A stretch of 7,023 nucleotides of DNA from positions 1-7,023 of the forward strand of contig CAJUJP010000082.1 of NCBI GenBank assembly GCA_910586615.1, read 5' to 3'. This stretch comes from an uncultured Lachnospiraceae bacterium. Its GTDB lineage: Bacteria > Bacillota > Clostridia > Lachnospirales > Lachnospiraceae. The position numbers and the translations under genes were made by a program. Shown in pieces: positions 4,398 to 7,023 of this stretch. Within the stretch, counting starts at the first letter, position 1. Each line of letters begins with the position of its first letter. The notes below the pieces were generated by a model. The model saw nothing but the letters and a program-made list of their open reading frames with translations. It did not search any database and had not been told where the DNA came from.

Positions 4398-6359
4398 TCA
4401 CCCTTCCATACCATAAAACTGTATTTTCCATTCACCTTGCTCTTTGACAAGTATAAATGTCAGATACAGAAACATATCTTCATAGGTACTGTCCCTGAAT
4501 TCTATGGAAACATTACATTTTCCATTTTCAATTTTTTTCTCATCAGCATCTGACAATCCCTTCACCGTTAAATCACTTATGATTCCTGTACCTTCATATA
4601 TATCAGGGTCCCCTTCATATGTACTTGCCAGAAACTTCTGAACAGCATCAACATCTCCATCAAAGTATGATTCCGCAAACGCTTCCAAAGCATTTCTGAT
4701 ATTCTGACAATCTTCAGTTCCCAGATATTTGTCTGTTCCTGCGGTATGATTTATCTTTTCATGATCCACTTCGTTTGATAACGCAAAGGTATCCAAAATC
4801 ACAGGAAATTGTCGCCCCCATCCTTCTTCAAACTCTACTGGATAAGAATAGAATATTGCCCATACGTCATTTTCAAACACTTTCTGTTCGGCATGATATA
4901 ATAGATCTCCCTCCTGTTTCCACCATTTACGGGAGTCCTCTTCTGCATAACCGTCACTTTCAAGTTTCTGATTCACAGAATCCTCTGACTCACCTTCAAA
5001 ATGCGTGATCCAAAGTGTGGCCTGTTCATTGATATCTGTTTTCCAGAGGTCGGGAGCAGATAGATACCACTGCTCATCATCAGGCAGATAAAAAGAATAG
5101 CCATTACCAATCGCAAGGGTAGCCTGTTTTTGCTCCTGCTCCCCTTCTTTCGAAAAGGTAAGTGTCATTGTATTTTCCAATGTATTATTATCAACAGAGG
5201 AATTGTCAACAGACATGGGGGTAGTTTGAGCAACTTCCAGTCCGGACTGTTCGGACATATTTCCCGTATCTGCATTTGCGGCGTCCTCGTTTTCGATCTT
5301 TTCTTTTTCCGTATTCTCTTTTGCAACAGAACAGCCTACCAGCATTCCCAAGGTGATTGATAGAATAACTGCGCATATTAATATAGAAATTCCATTTTTC
5401 TTTCTGTTTCTTATCAATATATTTTTAAAACGTTTTTTCATAATCTTTGTTCCACCATAAAATTGCGTTGATAAAACGGTTTTCCTGACACATTGCTTAT
5501 GAAGCATGGACAACAATGTTTCTGTATATGCTTTCCGCAATGCAAAACTTGTGCCTTGTGTAACTCTTTCATCACAGGACAGCTCCATATCAATAACAGC
5601 CTCTTTCTGCATAATCCAGATTATTGGATTGAACCAGTGAACAGCATTGGCTGTTACGAAAAGCAGTTTAAGATACACATCGCCTCGCTTTAAATGGACC
5701 AGCTCATGTTTTAAAATGAAAAACAAATCATCAGAACTATACTGCTCTTTGGGCAAGACTAAGACAGGTTTTAGAAAGCCTATTATCATTGGGCTTTCAG
5801 CCTTATCATATTCCATCACGCATACGGTACGTCTGATATGTAATTCACGTTTCAGATGAAAAATCTGACTTAAAATACGTGTTTCCTTTATTTTTTTCCC
5901 GTTTTTTATTACCTGTCGTTTATAATGGGAAAAACTGATAAGATGGACAGATATAAAAATCAGGCTGCCAATTATCCAGACAAGAGTCACGAGATCAAGC
6001 ATGGTTATACCTGCTGTATTATTTTCAGACGAGGCGTTCATTGGAGTAGTCATCTGCGCCGGTATCTCAACAACAATTCCTCGATATGGGATCGCCGTGT
6101 CAGTTGGAGTGTCTGTACTGTTTTCTCCTGATTCAGAATTCGTTTCAACGTTCGGTTGTGTGATCCGGTCCATAACATACTGCCCGCTGGTTCCGCTAAA
6201 AGGAACAAGCAGCCGTAATGCAAGAAAAATCCAAATCAGGTATTTCCATTTTGCGGCATACCTTTTGTTTAAAAATGGTGTCAGAAGAATCAATCCGATA
6301 ACGATCAATCCAATAGATACTGAAATTCCTAAAATGGATAAAAATATATTTCCCATCAT
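4398..6359 (-). CDS. M56-family membrane metalloprotease sensor (BlaR1/MecR1-like) with a non-PBP extracytoplasmic domain
   Basis: This 653-residue protein has the BlaR1/MecR1 layout: TM1 5-28, TM2 38-54, an outside Ser/Thr/Asn-rich loop 55-118, TM3 120-143, a cytoplasmic zinc protease domain 144-322, TM4 323-342 and a large outside domain 343-653. The zinc motif HELVH is at 218-222, and the ELSCDE segment (259-264) carries the probable third ligand Glu259. In known BlaR1 proteins a ligand outside activates the protease, which leads to loss of the BlaI repressor. Here the outside part lacks the STxK-type penicillin-binding sensor. It has an aromatic-rich module (about 400-525) and a C-terminal module (about 549-653) that looks NTF2-like; both fold guesses are weak. 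TM4 ends LVGC (340-343), lipobox-like. The start overlaps the repressor stop by 4 bp (ATGA), implying translational coupling. The inducing signal is unknown. Confidence 0.88.
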   Translation of the reverse strand: MMGNIFLSILGISVSIGLIVIGLILLTPFLNKRYAAKWKYLIWIFLALRLLVPFSGTSGQYVMDRITQPNVETNSESGENSTDTPTDTAIPYRGIVVEIPAQMTTPMNASSENNTAGITMLDLVTLVWIIGSLIFISVHLISFSHYKRQVIKNGKKIKETRILSQIFHLKRELHIRRTVCVMEYDKAESPMIIGFLKPVLVLPKEQYSSDDLFFILKHELVHLKRGDVYLKLLFVTANAVHWFNPIIWIMQKEAVIDMELSCDERVTQGTSFALRKAYTETLLSMLHKQCVRKTVLSTQFYGGTKIMKKRFKNILIRNRKKNGISILICAVILSITLGMLVGCSVAKENTEKEKIENEDAANADTGNMSEQSGLEVAQTTPMSVDNSSVDNNTLENTMTLTFSKEGEQEQKQATLAIGNGYSFYLPDDEQWYLSAPDLWKTDINEQATLWITHFEGESEDSVNQKLESDGYAEEDSRKWWKQEGDLLYHAEQKVFENDVWAIFYSYPVEFEEGWGRQFPVILDTFALSNEVDHEKINHTAGTDKYLGTEDCQNIRNALEAFAESYFDGDVDAVQKFLASTYEGDPDIYEGTGIISDLTVKGLSDADEKKIENGKCNVSIEFRDSTYEDMFLYLTFILVKEQGEWKIQFYGMEG

Positions 6360-6739
6360 TCTTCCTCCAATTTATCCAAAAAATTTCTGAGTTCTTGAAT
6401 ATCAGAGCTTTTGATTTCTTTATTGCTATATAGTGCAGTTATCATATTCTGTATTGAATTATTATACAACTTTTCGAGAAAATGTTTACTTGCTACGGTC
6501 TTGTAGTCATTTTCCGAAATAATGGAAGTATACAAATTTCTTCCTGTTGAACGGTCACAACTGATAAATCCCTTATCAGCCAGCCTTGTTAATGATGTCA
6601 TTAACGTGGAAAGCTGCCAGTTTCTCTGTTCCTGTAATTCTTTTAAAATATAGTTTGAAGGTACAGGACTTCCACTGTCCCAGATCACCTGCATGATTTC
6701 CAGTTCCGCCTCCCCTAATTTTTTTAGCGTATTTCCCAT
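6356..6739 (-). CDS. BlaI/MecI-family transcriptional repressor
   Basis: This 127-residue protein, normal length for BlaI/MecI/CopY regulators, has a winged-helix DNA-binding domain at about 7-75: LGEAELEIMQVIWD opens it, the probable recognition helix is near 43-57 (LSTLMTSLTRLADKG) and the wing near 58-72 (FISCDRSTGRNLY). A C-terminal dimerisation part (76-127) ends in a charged helix. By family knowledge it is a dimeric repressor inactivated after the partner protease senses its signal. By hand alignment to staphylococcal BlaI/MecI, the Asn-Phe cleavage pair falls near Ala102-Leu103, so that site is not conserved. GGAGG (6753-6749) lies 9 nt before the ATG. Two palindromic operators over its own promoter imply autorepression. 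It is followed by, and overlaps, its partner M56 gene. Confidence 0.92.
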   Translation of the reverse strand: MGNTLKKLGEAELEIMQVIWDSGSPVPSNYILKELQEQRNWQLSTLMTSLTRLADKGFISCDRSTGRNLYTSIISENDYKTVASKHFLEKLYNNSIQNMITALYSNKEIKSSDIQELRNFLDKLEEE

Positions 6740-6755
6740 GTATTGATGCCTCCTT

Positions 6756-6771
6756 TTATACGAGCGTATAA
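6756..6771. promoter_or_regulatory. BlaI-type operator 2, at the transcription start
   Basis: TTATACGAGCGTATAA has 7-bp arms (TTATACG / CGTATAA) around a 2-bp centre. It differs from the usual TACAnnTGTA core by G/C at the innermost arm position (TACGnnCGTA). It covers the predicted start site and lies just before the repressor ribosome binding site. Its centre is exactly 20 bp, about two helical turns, from operator 1, so two dimers could bind the same face. Confidence 0.8.
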
Positions 6772-6774
6772 TGC

Positions 6775-6803
6775 ATTATACAATTGTATAAAAGAGCTGT
6801 CAA
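6775..6803 (-). promoter_or_regulatory. perfect consensus promoter of the repressor/M56 operon
   Basis: On the minus strand, TTGACA (6803-6798), a 17-bp spacer and TATAAT (6780-6775) match the sigma-A consensus at all twelve positions. Transcription should start near 6768, leaving a 5' UTR of about 29 nt. A promoter this strong would normally need tight control, supplied here by two operators covering the spacer/-10 and the start site. Confidence 0.92.
6776..6791. promoter_or_regulatory. BlaI-type operator 1, over the -10 and spacer
   Basis: TTATACAATTGTATAA is a perfect 16-bp palindrome containing TACA-AT-TGTA, the core recognised by BlaI/MecI/CopY-type repressors. It overlaps five bases of the -10 and part of the spacer, so bound repressor would block RNA polymerase. 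It is the better of the two sites, which are separated by TGCA. Confidence 0.88.
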
Positions 6804-6970
6804 GATGAATCTTATTATTTTTTGCGTTTTATTTTGGAATTTTTGTAAAATGTTTAAGCTAATTCAATTTGTCTAAATAATTGTTTCCATATTTTCTTTT
6901 GCAGGATTTCTTGTGCATGGATAATGAGTCTTAATTGAAATTCAGGGGAAGAGATCGGGAAACTCCTCCG
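6804..6970 (-). promoter_or_regulatory. A/T-rich upstream region, possible UP element; no gene seen
   Basis: Read on the minus strand, the bases just upstream of the -35 (about 6815-6845) are A-rich with several A-tracts, as expected for an RNA polymerase alpha-subunit UP element. From 6850 to 6970 I find no convincing ORF, ribosome binding site, terminator or RNA gene on either strand. Confidence 0.35.
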
Positions 6971-7002
6971 CTTATTCGAGTTCGCGAAGCGAATCTCGCA
7001 AA
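6971..7002 (+). repeat. 32-bp palindromic repeat, copy 2
   Basis: It matches copy 1 (568-599) at 28 of 32 positions and lies in the same orientation. The hairpin is kept: CGAG (6977-6980) with CTCG (6995-6998), TTCGC (6981-6985) with GCGAA (6989-6993), the same GAA loop and the same bulged T (6994). Two of the four differences, C to T in one inner arm and G to A in the other, form a compensatory pair, so the fold rather than the exact sequence is preserved. Confidence 0.75.
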
Positions 7003-7005
7003 GTT

Positions 7006-7022
7006 AATTTGCGAAGCAAATT
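7006..7022 (+). repeat. second GAA-loop palindrome at the window edge
   Basis: AATTTGC (7006-7012) and GCAAATT (7016-7022) form a perfect 7-bp stem with the same GAA triloop as the 32-bp repeat three bases upstream. It is probably part of the same repeat family or a larger composite element that continues past the window. Confidence 0.6.
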
Positions 7023-7023
7023 T

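Noticed and set aside
6001..6390. Open frame of 129 codons on the plus strand within the M56 gene
   Set aside because: It is antisense to the N-terminal membrane part of the M56 protein. Its hydrophobicity mirrors those helices and it has no independent promoter or ribosome binding site.
4398..6739. Classical beta-lactam resistance regulators blaR1-blaI
   Set aside because: The fold and operators fit the family, but there is no penicillin-binding sensor domain and no beta-lactamase or PBP2a gene in the window, so a beta-lactam role is not claimed.
1..7023. CRISPR array, tRNA, rRNA, insertion sequence or phage attachment site
   Set aside because: No regularly spaced direct repeats, no tRNA- or rRNA-like segments, and no transposase or integrase coding sequence were seen. 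The only dispersed repeats are the GAA-loop palindromes.

Overview
The window looks like chromosomal DNA from a low-to-moderate G+C Bacillota, most likely class Clostridia and plausibly Lachnospiraceae. Support comes from strong AGGAGG ribosome binding sites, consensus-like sigma-A promoters, a BlaI/M56 regulatory pair and a heterodimeric drug-type ABC exporter. The family-level placement is an inference.

Left part (1-621, + strand): the last 23 codons of an unidentified gene (1-72) are followed by a long untranslated regulatory region. It holds a TTGACA promoter (225-253), a 24-bp imperfect dyad over the expected transcription start (255-278), alternative RNA hairpins (287-313), a short leader ORF of 40 codons with a near-perfect Shine-Dalgarno site (358-480), and a clean intrinsic terminator (516-547) before the first transporter gene. 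This is the layout of a ribosome-controlled attenuator, as known for the bmrB leader ahead of bmrCD in Bacillus subtilis. A 32-bp palindromic repeat (568-599) lies between the terminator and the transporter ribosome binding site.

Middle (622-4275, + strand): two ABC exporter half-transporters of 586 and 590 residues. The first has a canonical LSGGQ signature but Asp in place of the catalytic Glu. The second has the catalytic Glu but an altered LSIGQ signature. Together they predict a heterodimer with one active and one degenerate ATP site (BmrCD / LmrCD / TM287-288 type).

Right part (4398-6739, - strand): a convergent two-gene operon of clearly lower G+C. A BlaI/MecI-type repressor is followed, with a 4-bp ATGA overlap, by an M56 (BlaR1/MecR1-type) membrane metalloprotease. 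Its extracytoplasmic sensor is not a penicillin-binding domain. The operon has a perfect consensus promoter (TTGACA, 17 bp, TATAAT; 6775-6803) covered by two palindromic operators 20 bp apart. A strong hairpin (4316-4338) separates the convergent ends.

The right end carries a second copy of the 32-bp repeat, with a compensatory base-pair change, plus a related palindrome cut by the window edge. The two operons look independently controlled: translation-sensing attenuation for the exporter, and a proteolytic membrane sensor with cytoplasmic repressor for the other. I see no BlaI-type operator at the exporter promoter and no beta-lactamase or PBP target gene in the window.
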